Counted from the stretch's first letter, positions 23,828 to 37,700 are shown. The stretch: DNA of 64,000 bases from Chaetorhynchus papuensis (GCA_013396525.1 VWYX01001255.1:1-64000); one strand, 5' to 3'. Numbers and translations are program-made. Notes: generated from the letters alone by a model not told the origin.

Positions 23828-24305
23828 CTCGTCCTTAAAAAGACTAAAACCCTATGTTTATGGGCCCGTGACTGCGGTATGAATAAAATGTGAGATTTTC
23901 AGGGGAGAGATGTTTTTTCACCTCAGCAGATTGTTTCTGGGCGGGACTGTTGCTGGTGACAGTTTGGAAGCCATGTTAAAGCAGAAGAAGCTCTTTTTTC
24001 TTTAAATATTGGAGAGACTTTTAAGGACTGCAACACTGACCAAATCCCATGTTCTGGTCTTCTGTTGTGCAGTTTTGGTGGATGGGGGTGGTGCTGGAGG
24101 AGAGGGGAGTTCACTTTGATTTCTTATTATTTCTTTTTGCTTTTAATTCTGTTAGTAATAAACTTTTCTTCATACAGCAATTGTTTAAGTCTGAATCTGT
24201 TTTGCCTTGCAGTTTTTTTCAGTTTTCCTCAATAATCTTTATTTCCCTTTATGAAAAATAAGAGATTTCACAGGGCTTGGCACCCAGCCAGCTAAAACCA
24301 TGACA

Positions 24306-25463
24306 TTTTATCAGCCATATTGCCTAGCAGAGCTCCACTGCCTGCAATAGGCATTTTGCTTTTTACATATACTGAGGTCTGGTTCTCTCTCTCAGCTGCA
24401 TTTTGAAGGGAGTTTCCTGCAAGCTCTTTTCTCCTGATTAGTCCATAAAGGTAAATTGGGCTTCAGTACAAGTGTTTTGAAAACCAGCATGGAGCACGCA
24501 CGAGTGATCTATTTTTCATCCAATTAGGAAAAACAAGATGTGTCTCAGACTTCCTACTGTGCCTAGAAACTACCTCCCACTCGTACTTGTATTCTTTATT
24601 AATTCAGCTGTGCTTCCTCCATTAACTCCGTTGTCTTTGCAGTTCCATGTAATTTGGTGTCATTCACAACACACTGACTAAGGGAAAAGTATGGAAAAAT
24701 CTGTTTTCTGTTCAAAATTCTAACATGATAAAGAATCATGAAATCTGTGTGGAGTTTTGCAATAGTCTGTTGTCAGCTGAGCCACGGGGGCCTAGCACTC
24801 TGTCTTGTCTTTAGGTTTCTCTTGGACTCTTAAGACCTTGCTTTTCTTCTTCATCTTCCTTTTAATATTTGAAGAGAGCAATGCATTGTAGTATTAGTAA
24901 TATATTCTCATGCCCTCAAGCTGCTCTGCTGATATGCACTTTATGAGGGGGAAGTTTACATGGGATAAAATGCATAGATCTGTACTCCTTGGTATTTTCC
25001 CCATCAGGCACATTTCTGCAATTCTGGACTCTCACAGATGACTGATTGAAAGGAAGTACTGATTTTTCCCGAGTAAAATCCTTTAAGTAGGCTGCAGACA
25101 CCAAGAAATTCACAGTGTTTCTTTTTATTTCCTGTAGTAAGTGTGAACACTGAAACCCATGTTCTCAATAGGAGTTTGCCATGTCACCTTCCCTCTCCTG
25201 TAACATCAGGCTTCATTAACTTCTTTTTTTTCAGCTTGTACCTCAACTTTCTAATTGAGATCCTGAAAAAAGTGAACACTCAGCTCAGTATCCAAGATAA
25301 TTTTTGAGTCTTCAGCCTAACACATGTATTTCCAACAGATTTTACACCCTGACATTTACAGGCAGTGTAATAACCTACACAGTGTAATCTATCTAATGAC
25401 AAATACCAAAGGTGAATACACATGATCTCAAAATTTATGTGAGATCTATAGTTAGGAAAGACC

Positions 25464-25466
<3 letters not shown>
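24306..25466. other. Unique non-coding sequence
   Basis: No gene or transposon recognised between the LTR-like block and the T29 run. Confidence 0.6.

Positions 25467-25495
<29 letters not shown>
25467..25495 (+). repeat. Poly(T) run, 29 T
   Basis: An uninterrupted run of 29 T. Read on the minus strand it could be the A tail of a retroposed sequence lying at 25496 and beyond, but that sequence is not recognisable and I see no poly(A) signal next to it. Confidence 0.95.
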
Positions 25496-26819
25496 GTGAA
25501 TATTATTTTCCTTAATTTCACTTTAGATGTTGTATTTTTTCCTAAACTAACTAAACAAATTTTTTGTACCTTATTTGGGGGATAAAAAAATAAGCATCAT
25601 GCTTAAAATTGCTTATCTACTGTTTTGCCAAAACTAACAAAGAGAATTGCATGATGTTCTCTTGCGCTGGCTTTGTCTGAAAAAGTTTTTCCTAGCTTTA
25701 CCTGAATTGCACGTGCTCTGTGAAATTAAAAATTATATGCTCTGGTTTTCCGTTTCATAGAGGTTTTAATTCCTGTTGCAATAAAAAACTGATTTGCATT
25801 AATTTCATCTGGTTTGATTCCATAACATACTATAAGCACAGTGGGAATCAACCAGAAAGCCAGAAAATACCATCAGAGAAAAAATTACAATATATCAATT
25901 ACCAATTTAGTTCTGAAGCATTTTCTCTCTTCTCTATGATAGTCCTGGTGTGATGATAATATTTTATAATAAAGAAGCAGGTAAAATACAATTTCAATCA
26001 TCTTCAGATGCTGTGGATCTTCACATAAAATAAATTGCTGCTGAAAGAAAAATAGACATTCCAGAATTGTACGTTATGTTAGGGGAAATTTGTCCAATTT
26101 CTTAGGTTGCACGTAACAAAATTAACATTACTTTCATTTTCACACTACTTTCATTTTCCATACACACACAAAAATTCTCCTGAGTTTTATAGAATTTTGG
26201 ATAATAGAATCAGAATTTCTTTTGAGAAGATTGAAGGGTTCCAAAGAAATTCCTTCAGGTCTATTCATTGTCTGAAAGACTTTTAGAATTGCATTTCTCA
26301 ACCTTTATTTCAATATTTCTGGCTAATATGCTTAGTCTTGTCTGAAATTAAGATTTGGCCAAGCTCCAAGCATTATTTGTTTTATCAAAAGACTTAAACC
26401 AGCAGTTTGGTATAAATACAAAAAGTATGAGTTAAAAAAGCTGCAGCATTTTTTCTAAACTGGCGTGCCCTGTAAGAAAATAACTACAAAATAATTTTTT
26501 GAACAAAATGAAAAAAGACAGGGAGACTTTAGGTCTTAATATTGGAGCTTATCAAAGTTTACCAGAGTCAAGTAAGTTACTGTTTCCTCAGTTGCACCTT
26601 GGTCAACACTCTAGACTTCCCACATTCCCCTTCTTTTTGTTGTAAGTGGGGAGTAGTCCAGGTTTCCTTGTTTCAAGGAATGTGATATTATTTTCCAGGA
26701 TCTGGTCTGCAGAATTCCTGATTCTTTCTGTATCATGGAAGCAGGACAGATAGAAACCTGAGTACAGAGGGATTGAATGCCAAGTCTAGTTGGATTTGGA
26801 GACAAAAGAGAAAAGCTGA
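25496..26819. other. Unique AT-rich non-coding sequence
   Basis: No gene or transposon recognised; open frames are below 80 codons. Confidence 0.6.
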
Positions 26820-27361
26820 TGAAGTTTAAGCCCAGTCAGCAGCTAAGTATCATGCAGACACTGGCTCACTCTTCCCTGGCGGGGAGAAGAACCAGAAAGA
26901 AAAGGCAAACATTGTGGGTTGAGATTACAACAATTTAATAATTGAAACAATATATATTAATGATTTTAGTAATCAGGAGAGGGGCAGAGAGTAACAGAAG
27001 CCAAGAAAAACAAGTTGCTCACCACCCACTGACCAATGCCAAACCTGTCCCAGAATTGTGATAGTCCCCAGTTCCAGGTCATTGCCCCAGTTTATATAAT
27101 GGGTGTGGCATACTGTGATATGGAATATCCTTTTAAACAGTTTGGGTCACCTGTCCTGGCTATGATCCCTCCCAGCTTTTTGTGCAGCTCCTGACTAGCA
27201 GAGCAGGAGGCACTGAAAAGTCCTTGACTTAGCGTAAGCAACAGCCAGAACAGCCAGAACATCTGTGTTCTATCAATATGATCTTCATATTAAATCCCAA
27301 ACACAGCCCTGTACTAGCTACTAAGAAGAAAATAAACTCTGTCTCAGCTAAAACCAGGATA
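26820..27361 (-). mobile_element. Solo LTR of an avian endogenous retrovirus
   Basis: This is the same family as the element at the left edge, in the opposite direction. On the plus strand it runs from 'tgaagtttaagcccagtcag' to 'cagctaaaaccaggata' and contains 'cagcagctaagtat', 'gtgggttgagatta', 'gatatggaatatcctttt' and 'ctagctactaagaagaaaa', all hallmarks I remember for this LTR. On the minus strand a TATA box (attatataaa) lies at 27091-27100 and an ATTAAA poly(A) signal at 26934-26939, in the right order. No internal retroviral sequence is attached, so it is a solo LTR left by recombination. Flanks aaagc and aaaga could be a 5-bp target duplication with one change. Confidence 0.85.
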
Positions 27362-30300
27362 AAAGAACAATGGAAATATCTTTGTCTCTTTTCTGGAAAC
27401 ATCGGTTTCAGAAATAGGCTGAGCTGGAAGTCAACCTGGTATTTTTCAGGCATTTGACAGTAAGTGAAGTTTTGAGGATCGTCTTATGTTAACCCAAGCT
27501 GTCTGTGTAAACATGGCTTTATATCACTGGTATCTGAGCACATGAGCAGAGTGCTAACTCACCCCAAGGAACCACTGTCTTGCAAGTTCTTTAAGTATTT
27601 TATATCATTAAAGTTCAAACCTAAACTAATCTAAATGCATAAGCACTATGAATTTCAAATGCTGTGTAGTCAGAGGCATGAGGAAAGTCAATAAAAGTTT
27701 GCCCCACAAGAACTACTTCTCCTCTGGCAATTCTGCCAAATTTTAATGAATCTAACAGAAATGGATGCCAAACAGGTTTCCCTTCTCTTTATGTTTGTTT
27801 TGACGTACAGAAACATGAGAGTCAAGTTAAAAGGTGAGTTGTGTCACGCCTGGGGATCTGTCAGCACCATGTAGTATTATGAAACAGGGGACAGATTCTG
27901 TGCTTCCTTCTGCCATGTCATTCACTACATAACCAACACTGGTCTTGGAGTGATGAAACTAGAAAGAGGATTTGGGGCTCACATAGCAATTCAGTTTTCC
28001 AAGCTCCACTGAACTGAGCCAAGTCCAGTCAAATGGATCTTGTCTATTCTTTGAGATACTAATTTAGCCATTGCAGTGGAATTTCAGTGCTCTTGATCAT
28101 GAGCTACACAGCATAAATGAAGAATCACCCTTCCTTTGTGGTCAGTAAGGAAAAAATGCAAATGCCACTTGTAAGCATTAACATGGAATGACCAAGGCAG
28201 TGCTTGGAACTATACAACAAATGCCAGACTTTTTTCCTCTTTCAAGAGAATTGTTTTTCACAACTCAGGATTTTTTTTTTTCACTTTTCAAAAGTATCAC
28301 TCATTGCATTTCGCCTCACCACAAAACTGTCAGTTATGTTTCTCTTCTCTGATTCAATGGTTTATGACTCACTCCCTTTTTGTTGTATGCTATACTGTAA
28401 TTGTTATTTCCATTATCTGGTGCATGAGTCATTTTCTTTGCAGCTATTTGTTACAAAGTATGATTCTCACTTCTCTTAACATCTGTTTGAGTTCCTTCTG
28501 CGTTGATGATCATATTTTATATGCATTGGATGGGACTTCTTTCCATCTCAAGCATTTCACTGCACTGTTGTTTACTATATATTGAGCACTGCAAGCATCA
28601 CCTGTAGATCGTAAGTCTTCCTTGAAATTTTACTCTGCGTAGTCCTGTTCTGTCCATTTTCCTGGGCCATTTTTTCACAGCCCTTAAGGGGAAACTTTGG
28701 AATTGTTTGATTTCCTGACATCATGTATACAGGTCACCAAGAAAATTCTTAAAGTTAAATCTCTCTCTTTTGCATATAATAAATTATATAGCAAAACAGT
28801 GAATGAAATTCTTGCCTATATTGACTCTAGGAGGATTTTTATACTGACACTATGGAAAAATCACCTGAAGTCCAAATGTCTTCATTTCACTGCAAACTGT
28901 GCCTAGCTGTAAACTGCAGTTAGGAGCAGGATAATTGTATTTCCTAAATGTATCCATTACTCATGATTCTGTGCTATACCATGCTACCATGCTGTGCTAA
29001 ATTTAAAATTGGAGCTGGCAGATATGATGGGTAAAAGCTAGGCTGTGGAAGAAGGCCAAGAAAAGGTCCATGTTCAATTGCAGTCCCTTTTAACTATTCA
29101 AAATAGCAAGATAGAAGTATTGTGGAAGTTTTATCAAGGTTTTGTCCACACAGAAAAAGTCTACCTTCACTAATGGGTGTCTAAGGGTACTCACAGGAAA
29201 TGAATATGCTTACCATCACCATCATCTATCTCAGCAAAATAAGTAAACTTCATCTTTAGCTGACCTTTTGTCTTTCAATTGTAGACTTTTCCCCCCCCTA
29301 ATTTCCTGTATCTCTGTACGTTTCCATCTGAACAGTATACTTGTCCCTTTTTTCATGCCGATGGTTGATTCAGGCTGTCTCCTTCCAAAACAAGGGAAAA
29401 CTGCCTGAACCTAAATTTTCTCCTTCTCATTCCCTAAAGGCAGTACCATCTTATCCTGCACTGCTGGTTTCACTGAACACCTACCATGGAGAGGAAAAAG
29501 AGCTGCACTCAGAGTATTCACATGGGAAGGTAGGGATAATCAACTCCTCTCCCCCAAAAGGCAAAATTGCTTAGTTCAAAAGTTTACAAGAAAAAAGATT
29601 ACAAGTTATGTTTTATATATCAAGAAAAGAGGAAAAAAACCATGGACTGGAAGCCTGTGTCTATAGATTTTACTTCTGTATGGCATGTGGTTGGAGCTAT
29701 AATTTCATCCATTGCATTCCCTAATGAAGAGACCAGACAACAATACTGAAGGGTACATAATTTCATCTAAGAAACAGCTTTCATTTAACATGTAAGAGAA
29801 CACAGAATGCCAGAGGTTTCTTTTGATTCCTCAGACAAAACTGTATAATGGTAAGCACATTGTCCATATTCCTTTTAACACATGCATTTTTGAAGTGTAA
29901 AAGTGTTATTTCCAAATTAGAATAACAGGTATATTACTTTTAAATGCTGCAGTTTCAGAACTATAATACATACATTCATAAGAATAGTTTTTTATGTATT
30001 TTCCAGCTTTAGATTTATAAAGGTCTGCAAATGAACACTAGTAGCAAAGTTTATTTTTCACCTGTGTGACCACTCATCCATTCCCCACGAGGGTAACGTA
30101 ATTATTAAGAAATGAACTCTGATACGAATTGCTCTGTGTGTAGTTCATATGAGGCTGAGCCACAAATTTCTTTCACAGCATTGTAGAAGAACACCTATTA
30201 TGAAAAGCAGTTTGTAAAATTAAGAAAAGCTAGCCATAAAATGGCTATATTTAACAAGGATTTCTGGTAGCATCCACAAATAAAATGAGGACTCTGGCAT

Positions 30301-33187
30301 AAAAAGCTCACAGCATAAGTAGAAAATTATACAGAAAGTTGGCAAGAAAGGGATCAAAGCTGTATTTTAAATCAAACATTAGCTGCCGCTGTCTTCCAGC
30401 ACCATCATTATTGAAGTCAAGTCTTGAGGAGAGGAGATATACAAGAGAAGCAAGTATGACTACAGATGCCTTGATGTTTTCAAAAAAACCAGCTCTGAAG
30501 GTCCTTCAGAAGGCCTCAGGTTTGTAGCAGTTCTGAGAAAGACAATTCAGGTTCCAGATGGGTTGATTTTAGATTCCTCCTAGACAGCCATAGAACCACA
30601 AACACTGGACAGCCTTTGCCCTGACTAGGTTTCAAGGCAAACAGGAAACCCAGAGGCCCCCTGAGTTTATTCAGCAAAAATGGTCTTGCTCTGAAATGAG
30701 TTTTCCAACTTTTTGCTAAAAAAAAGAGGATGACTCGTAATGTAAAATAACCACAGTTCAAGAATGAAAATTGTTTCATTTACCTCTGCCAAGCCCCCTT
30801 CAAAATATTTCCTTGAATAAAAATTAAATATTTTCACTTTTTCACTTTGTTAAATCCTGTTGTGGTTCAAGCTGAGCTAGATCCATTCACCATGCAAACC
30901 AATACACAGGTGACAAAGGGCTGCAATATGGCTGATATGAGAGGAAAAGAAATAGCAGAACACCGTCAAGGAATTATTTGGATGAAGAGGGACCAGAGAG
31001 AGAAGCAATTTGAGAGGAAGATCACAGTTGCTTCTGGGTCATTAACTTCCATTAGTAGCATGTATTGATTAAAACTTTTTTCTGCTTTGTTTGCAAACAC
31101 CATATAGCTTTATTGCTCCATATTTCTTTCTTTTTACTTCACCTTCTCTCCCCCAAGAGTTTATAGCTTTCTGAAACTTAGAATCAATTTTTGCTATAAT
31201 GAAATTTCTTTTACATTTATTAAAACCCTTAGAGCAGCAATATGAGTAGAGTGAGTGAAAGCTCAGCAGTGGAGAAATGGAATTAGTCTACAGAGGCAAG
31301 CCCAGCACAGGTGGTACTACAATTTTGTAAAATCAAAGTGAGAGGCTTTGCACTTCCAGGTGGCCCTTATCTTCATATATCACAGCTTAAAGGACAGCTG
31401 GAAATGTTTTGGAGAGGCCCAAACCCCTAAGAATAAGGAATAATTGAATTACGAAAGAAAGAGCAGAAAGAAAAAGCTGGCTGAAGTTATATCAGTAAGA
31501 AACCAAATTCCAACTGTCTTCTTGTTTTACACCAGTAGTTTACTTGTGTTGCTTATTTCATAAAAGTTAAATGGAATTCCCCTTTATTCCCTCTTTCTCT
31601 GCTACATCTTTGTGATAACAACAAATAAAGTGAATTGTTAGTAACTGAGGGCCCAAGGAAATTCTGGGTAACATAGGGCTTCTTGGGAAATGCGTACTCA
31701 ATACAGACTTCATGGAAGACTCCTCACAAAGGAGTACACAGGTAAGTGTGGTTGATCTATTGATTGCTTTTTCATACACATATGACCTTTTGTGAATATA
31801 TGACTAGGTCTTTACCTCTTTATCTTTTGCTTTGCTGGGATTTTCTATTACTACTTTAAATTGAAAACTAACTAAATACAAGGATCCATGTAAGGATATG
31901 TGGGGAGCTAAACCTTCTTGTAAGGGAGGCAAGAAGGCAGACTTTAAGGATTTATGAGATCTAAATTAAAAAGGGTAGTCAAACAGGAGGGAATGGTGCC
32001 CTTTACAACTGGCTTTACGTTGTATCCTGACTTTGAAAAAGCCTTGCTTGTTACTGGCAATGTCTCTGTTTGCATCAGTTCTTTTTTACTGTGAAAATGA
32101 GATTAGAGCATTAAAAATAGACACTACTCTGTAAATGCAAACTCCTGAAAAGGTTACCCAAGTTGTAAACAAACTTCAAAATAAATTCTTACCAAGAATG
32201 GAAAATTTACAGTCCCAAATATTTGTGTTTCAGGAAGTTAGGAGTAACCAAAACCAGAATGTGCCTGACTGTAAGGATATAGTTATTCAAGTGTATGCAT
32301 TCCTAAATCTATCTATAAGGCAGCAGAAATTCATGTCTGGACAGGAAGATATGTAACTTAGGGGCTTTTTCAATGGTTTTTGGACTGATGAGGTTTTGGG
32401 GTAACCATGAATACTACTCAGATTTTTCAAAAAGTTCCAAAATGATCATATCAGGGAACAGCTCAGACACAACCACTGCATACAAAAGTGAATTCATTGT
32501 CATCATACATACTAGAATTCTTGAGAAAAATCAAGCTGGCTGCAGCTGCTGACAACTCCTGAATATTCATGTTGTTCAGTGGGTGGTTTGGAGCCTGGCA
32601 AAAGAAAACAGTAAATCTGTCACAAACAAAATAAAAGCTAATTCTTGCACATAGTTCTCTGCTGTGCGTCTTTGAATTCAGATAAAGGGGAATAGTACAG
32701 TTCTTTAAATATAGTGGGGTTTTTAAAATCAAAAACATAAGGCATAATGAAACACTGGGTGCGCTTAGAAATTTACTTATGTGACTGGGTTTTTTATGAA
32801 CTATATACATTTCTTGCTTTTCTTAGGCAATGAAACGTATTTTGCACAGAGCGCGGGAAGTATAAAAGAATAGTAATAACTGCAGTGAGAATTTTGGTTC
32901 TACAGAAAGCACCCTACCTGGAAAGCCTGGAAATATAGGAAGCCTCTTGGAGCTAGAGGCATTTATCCTGTGTTTGTACAGCACAACAGAATCCCAATTC
33001 ATGACCACTGTGATGTACTACCATATATGCTCACAAATCACAGCAGCAGTTAAATGAGACTGTGGGTTATCCATATTTCTGCTTTAGAAGCACCTATATG
33101 ATGTGACAACAAGGTTTAAATCATTTGCCTTTCAGTACCCTGGAATATTTTACAGGAACAAAACAAGAAATAAGCCATATCTTTACC
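27362..33187. other. Unique AT-rich non-coding sequence
   Basis: No gene or transposon recognised over nearly 6 kb. The longest open frame is 115 codons on the minus strand at 32463-32810 (ATG start, no recognisable motif). This interval has few simple repeats. Confidence 0.55.
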
Positions 33188-33270
33188 NNNNNNNNNNNNN
33201 NNNNNNNNNNNNNNNNNNNNNNNNNNNNNNNNNNNNNNNNNNNNNNNNNNNNNNNNNNNNNNNNNNNNNN
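33188..33270. other. Assembly gap, 83 Ns
   Basis: A run of N followed by low-complexity A/C-rich sequence (aaacaaacacaaaataccc, accacaaaaacaaac). The gap probably covers an A-rich or A/C-rich simple repeat. Confidence 0.98.
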
Positions 33271-34657
33271 AAACAAACACAAAATACCCAAGCTAAACAC
33301 CACAAAAACAAACTAAAAAAAACCAAATCAAAGAAAATCCAACCTAATATTTTTACTTGCCCAGTCTGAACTGACTGGGATGAGTGGCACTGTACCACAT
33401 TGTCCTGGATACTTTGTTAAGAAACATCCTTTTATTCATAACTGGGGTTACTCTGGCTGTTTTCTCAGCCCATCTAATTCAAAATAACTAGCTTTTCTTC
33501 ATGAGCTACTGCTCTTCATGAATTCTTGCTCAGCTGACTGAATTGACACTCTCTCTCTCTCAGGACTTGAAAAATGGATAATCTAACACAGACTTGAACA
33601 GAAACTGTTGGGTCCCATCCAGCTAATCAAACACAAACATCCACAGGAAGATGATTGATTTCCTTTCCCGCAGGTATACACCTCTATTAACATCTGAATC
33701 CCCTCAGTAAAGTTCTCTACCCCAACTCTTGACTCCAGGGACACAGAAGCAGACTTGGTGTCTAAAGCCCAGCTGTGATGAGGAATGTTTGCAGTCCCTG
33801 GGATCTGCAGCAGCCACCATGGGTGTGTATCTATCCGCAGCATAGCTGCATGAGAGCAGCTGTGGACATGAAAAGTTGTCAGCTGCAGAGACCCCTTGGG
33901 GGATGTCTCCTATTCCCACAATACTTGACTGGACAGGCAGCAAGTGTGGCAAGGAGAGCACAGGGTCCAGAGCCTGAATATTTCATTTGTTGGTGTCCTT
34001 TGCACAAGTGAAACCCACACCTGTGACTTAGAGACCCACCTGGTGCCCAGGCAGCATCTGGGGATTAGGTGGCCTAAATCACCCTTAAACATGAGGTTAT
34101 CTAAAGCAGCAGTGCACACCTACATGTGCACGACAGACAGAGATCCAAGTGGCAGTGTGGTGATGCAGGAATTTCCCTTCTCTGTGACACCTCATTTGCA
34201 TTTTCTTAAGGTGCAGTTAATTAATAAGATAGCCCAAGTTAAAAACAGCCTTCACATGAAGGCCTCCTTGAGTAATTTGGACCACATATTGAATGACCAC
34301 ATAGACATCAAGAATGTGAAATAAATCTTTAGCAAAATCCCTGCATGAGTAACTTCAATAAATCTACCAGTGAAGCAAACATGAGGAAGAATATTTACTT
34401 TAATTTGCCTTTTTTAAAAATAAAATTATCTCTCCCCTTTCACTTAATCCTCACAGTTAAATGTACCAACAAATATTTGCACTGTTTTTCGTTAATTCTT
34501 TATTCAGTCTAGTTCATCATATTAGTTTGTTTCCAAATGTCCATGTTTATTTTTATCTGAATAATTTAGTACAAAAGCTGGCACTGTACAAGTCAAGCTT
34601 CGTTATAACAATATTTGCTTGAATAGTTTGGATTTCTTATTAATGAGAATAAAAAAT
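33271..34657. other. Unique non-coding sequence
   Basis: Starts with about 75 bases of A-rich, T-poor low complexity. 33580-34170 is GC-richer and carries several overlapping open frames on both strands, the longest 126 codons at 33944-34324. That frame begins with GTG, and none resembles a known protein or is bounded by a clear splice pair. Confidence 0.55.
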
Positions 34658-34745
34658 GAGAGGAGAGGAGAGGAGAGGAGAGGAGAGGAGAGGAGAGGAG
34701 AGGAGAGGAGAGGAGAGGAGAGGAGAGGAGAGGAGAGGAGAGGGA
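34658..34745 (+). repeat. (AGGAG)n pentanucleotide microsatellite
   Basis: Sixteen uninterrupted AGGAG units at 34661-34740 with purine-only edges, 88 purines in all. The apparent open frame through it, with an Arg-Gly-Glu-Glu-Arg pattern, is a product of the repeat and not a gene. Confidence 0.97.
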
Positions 34746-37700
34746 CTGCTTGAAAGACAGGGAAATCTTAAAAAAAAAGATGAAAAGGGGGAAAAATCTG
34801 GTTTATTAAGATCCAGTCCTTATATATCCTACATAAAAATAATAAGTGGATTGGTAAGGTCAAACTAGATCTTGCTATAGTGAAATGTAAAACTGCTCTT
34901 GATTCCAGTGCAGAGAAAATCTTTTAAGACAGTAAATGTGGGTTTTGTGCAGTGTACACTGAATGCTTTGAATATTATCAGAAAAGGAATTTTAGCTTCC
35001 AGTCTATACATACATTTATTACAACCCCAAAGGTGACATTGAATTTGAGTTGAACAGGTCAGGCAGGCCTAAAGTCCTTTCTTTGTTACACTTAAGTTGT
35101 TTGAGTTTATAATTTTTACTGTTACACTATCTATCCATAAAAAAAAAAAAAGATTTTTCTAACTATCTAGCAGGCTTTTTTTTGAAGTTTATTAACTTTT
35201 ACAGATAATTCTTTTGCTTGGTCTCAGATATCTGCATTTTCTCACTTTCTAATATTAAGTACATATGCATTCGCTCAAACCTGAATATTGAACAATAGGT
35301 GCTTACAGGAGTTGCTAAGATCTATTTGTTCTGCGCTGCAACTGTATGCTCCTGTATTCTGAAGTTTATGGGTCTTTAGGGTTCACTCTACCTCTTGTTA
35401 TGGTGCCTTCATAGCACCTATTTGTAAGAGAAATCATCAGAAGACTGAAAATGTGTTTCCAATAGCCCTGATTTAAATTAATATTCCAGTTAGTCACTGC
35501 CTCTCTTAGTACAAATGCTTCCCTGGCCTCAGGCATGCTGGCCACATGCAGCAGAACCTCTGCCTAAGCCTTAAAACACCTTGAACTTTAACCTACTAGT
35601 GAAAGTTATCAGTGGTGGATGGAGAAGGGAGGTTAAACCACTTTTGGAGTTAAGAATTCCAAGACCAGCCTAGCACATCAATCCACAAATTAAACATTCT
35701 GAGGATATGAAGAACAGTTCCTGACAGAATATGGCACCAGTGGCAGACGAAATACCTGGTAAAAGAACTAACAAGAGATGATATTGATAACTTATTTAAA
35801 GCTGGTGAGCTAAAGGCTGCATGGCTCACCTAGAAACATGACAGACAATCACTTTATACTGCAAAAGGCCAGTCCCACTTTTTAAAGACTTGTTTTTTCA
35901 AGTGCGTGTGGAGCTTCCTGCCTTGAGCTGGGATGCTTTTCAAGTTTAATCCTTCAGGCACAGAAAAAGAGATTTGCCAACAGTCATTGGTATGGGTGAG
36001 TAACATCAATCTCTACTTAATTATTTTGCTAGATTTAATACTATTGCTTCAATATTGCTTCAATAAATAATTTACCAGTCGTTTTAATTATCTATGCTAT
36101 GTAGTAAATAATTCTGATTAAAGTCTTTTAGTCTAATCATTACCACTATCATCATCCATTTAAATAAATAATTTATTTCATTAATAGAAATATATTTATG
36201 TTGCCATCCTTAACCCTGCAGGACAAAGTTGTATAACAGCTCAATTGCACCTATATAACCCTTTAGACAAAAATTGTCAACCAAATCTGGAATTAGAATT
36301 GGATCCCACCACACCTAGACTCCTCTCTGAGAAGCTTAGAAATCAAGGGATGTCTTTCTGAACCTCGTGACTCAGCAGGAGGGTCTCCCTGATAAACTTC
36401 GTCTGAAGTTTCCATTCTGCCTGGGACATGACATGAACCATCCACGGACAGGCAACGAGAGCAGTAGCTCCATCAGGATCACATCCAGAACAGCATTCCT
36501 GTCTCTCCAGCTGCCTCCCCAGCAGTCACAAAGGGTCAGGGGGAAAGATTTCCCAGTGAAATGGCTGCTCTCTATGCCTTATGGGAGCTCATCTCAGGAG
36601 GTGCCAGACTGAACACAATACCAATGTAATTTCTTAAGGTTTTTATTTTGCTGGGGGAAAAAAAAAGCATTTGACCCACTCCTCACAGTAAAACAAAACT
36701 AAGGTTTCTGTGAAAGCTTACATAGACTTGTAACAATAGAACAGCGATAAAAAAAGGGCTGCATGCTATAGAAAGAAAAGCATTAGACTTTTTTATTATT
36801 AAGTATGGGATTAATATACTCTGCCCACCTAGCCATTACAGTGTCAGTGGTATAACCATGAAAGAACCATCCCACACTTAAGGAAAAGAAAAACCAAGAT
36901 GATTTTTTTTTTTCTTTCTCTATATGGGGATTTTTTTTCATCATGTCTCCCTTCAATTGTGTATACAACAGTTTCTAACAAATGAAATAATGCAGTGGTA
37001 GTTAGAAGCAAGGATCCCACATTTCTAGAAATGTCAAGCTGACTCTTGTGGAGGATTAGAAATCAGGAAGTAAATCTTTCATTCAGTGAAGGTTTTTTTG
37101 AAAGGAAAGTACTCCTGTTTACTAAAAAAAAAAACAAGTCTCACCAGCTCTAACCAAGCATCATAACAAAAGGGTGTACTTGTTTCTATTCTTCCTTGTG
37201 GTCTCTGTAGATTTACATTGGTCAGAGTCAGCAGAGATGAAGTAACACAAGTACTTTTATGATAGGAATGAGAGAACTAGAGACCAAACAACTCATTTCC
37301 CCCTTATTCCCTTCTTGATCCTTGCTCTGACCTTAAACTGTCCTGCAATGGCATTTAACATAGAAACATAATATTGCCTGATTTACCATGCTTAGTTGCT
37401 CTATTTCTTGTTTTACAGGAACCAGTGTTCTAAAGCAGGTCACCATAGAATTGTATCAAGGGACTGACTTTTGAATGTCAACTTTCCTTGGCTGCTGCTG
37501 GAGGACAACCATGTATTATGTATACTACCTTTGTTACAGTTCATACCAGACCTTTACAGCCATTCATTTTCCAGGATAGCTGTATTTCTCTTTTGTAGCA
37601 AGGTAGCCAACATCAACTACTAAAATCTCTACATGTGATGTTTCTTTAGATGCAATAATTATGGTATCTTCCTGTCATTGTTTTTTTATTTTTTTTCTTA

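Larger units (their letters stand above)
23360..24305 (+). mobile_element. Probable LTR retroelement LTR (unidentified family)
   Basis: The block has LTR-like signals in the right order on the plus strand: a TATATAG at 23757-23763, an AATAAA at 24157-24162 followed about 40 bases later by a T-rich stretch, and a right end 'cccagccagctaaaaccatgaca' closing in CA (24305). That end is similar to the right ends of several passerine LTRs I remember. The left edge is uncertain; I place it just after the CR1 fragment. The internal region is not gag or pol. Alternative: an unrelated old repeat. The family needs a repeat-library search. Confidence 0.55.

Noticed and set aside
33583..34324. Cluster of overlapping frames up to 126 codons on both strands
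   Set aside because: GC-richer patch with low stop density. The longest frame starts with GTG, and no splice pair or homologue supports any of them.
34656..34868. Open frame with an Arg-Gly-Glu-Glu-Arg repeat protein
   Set aside because: Produced by translating the (AGGAG)n microsatellite.
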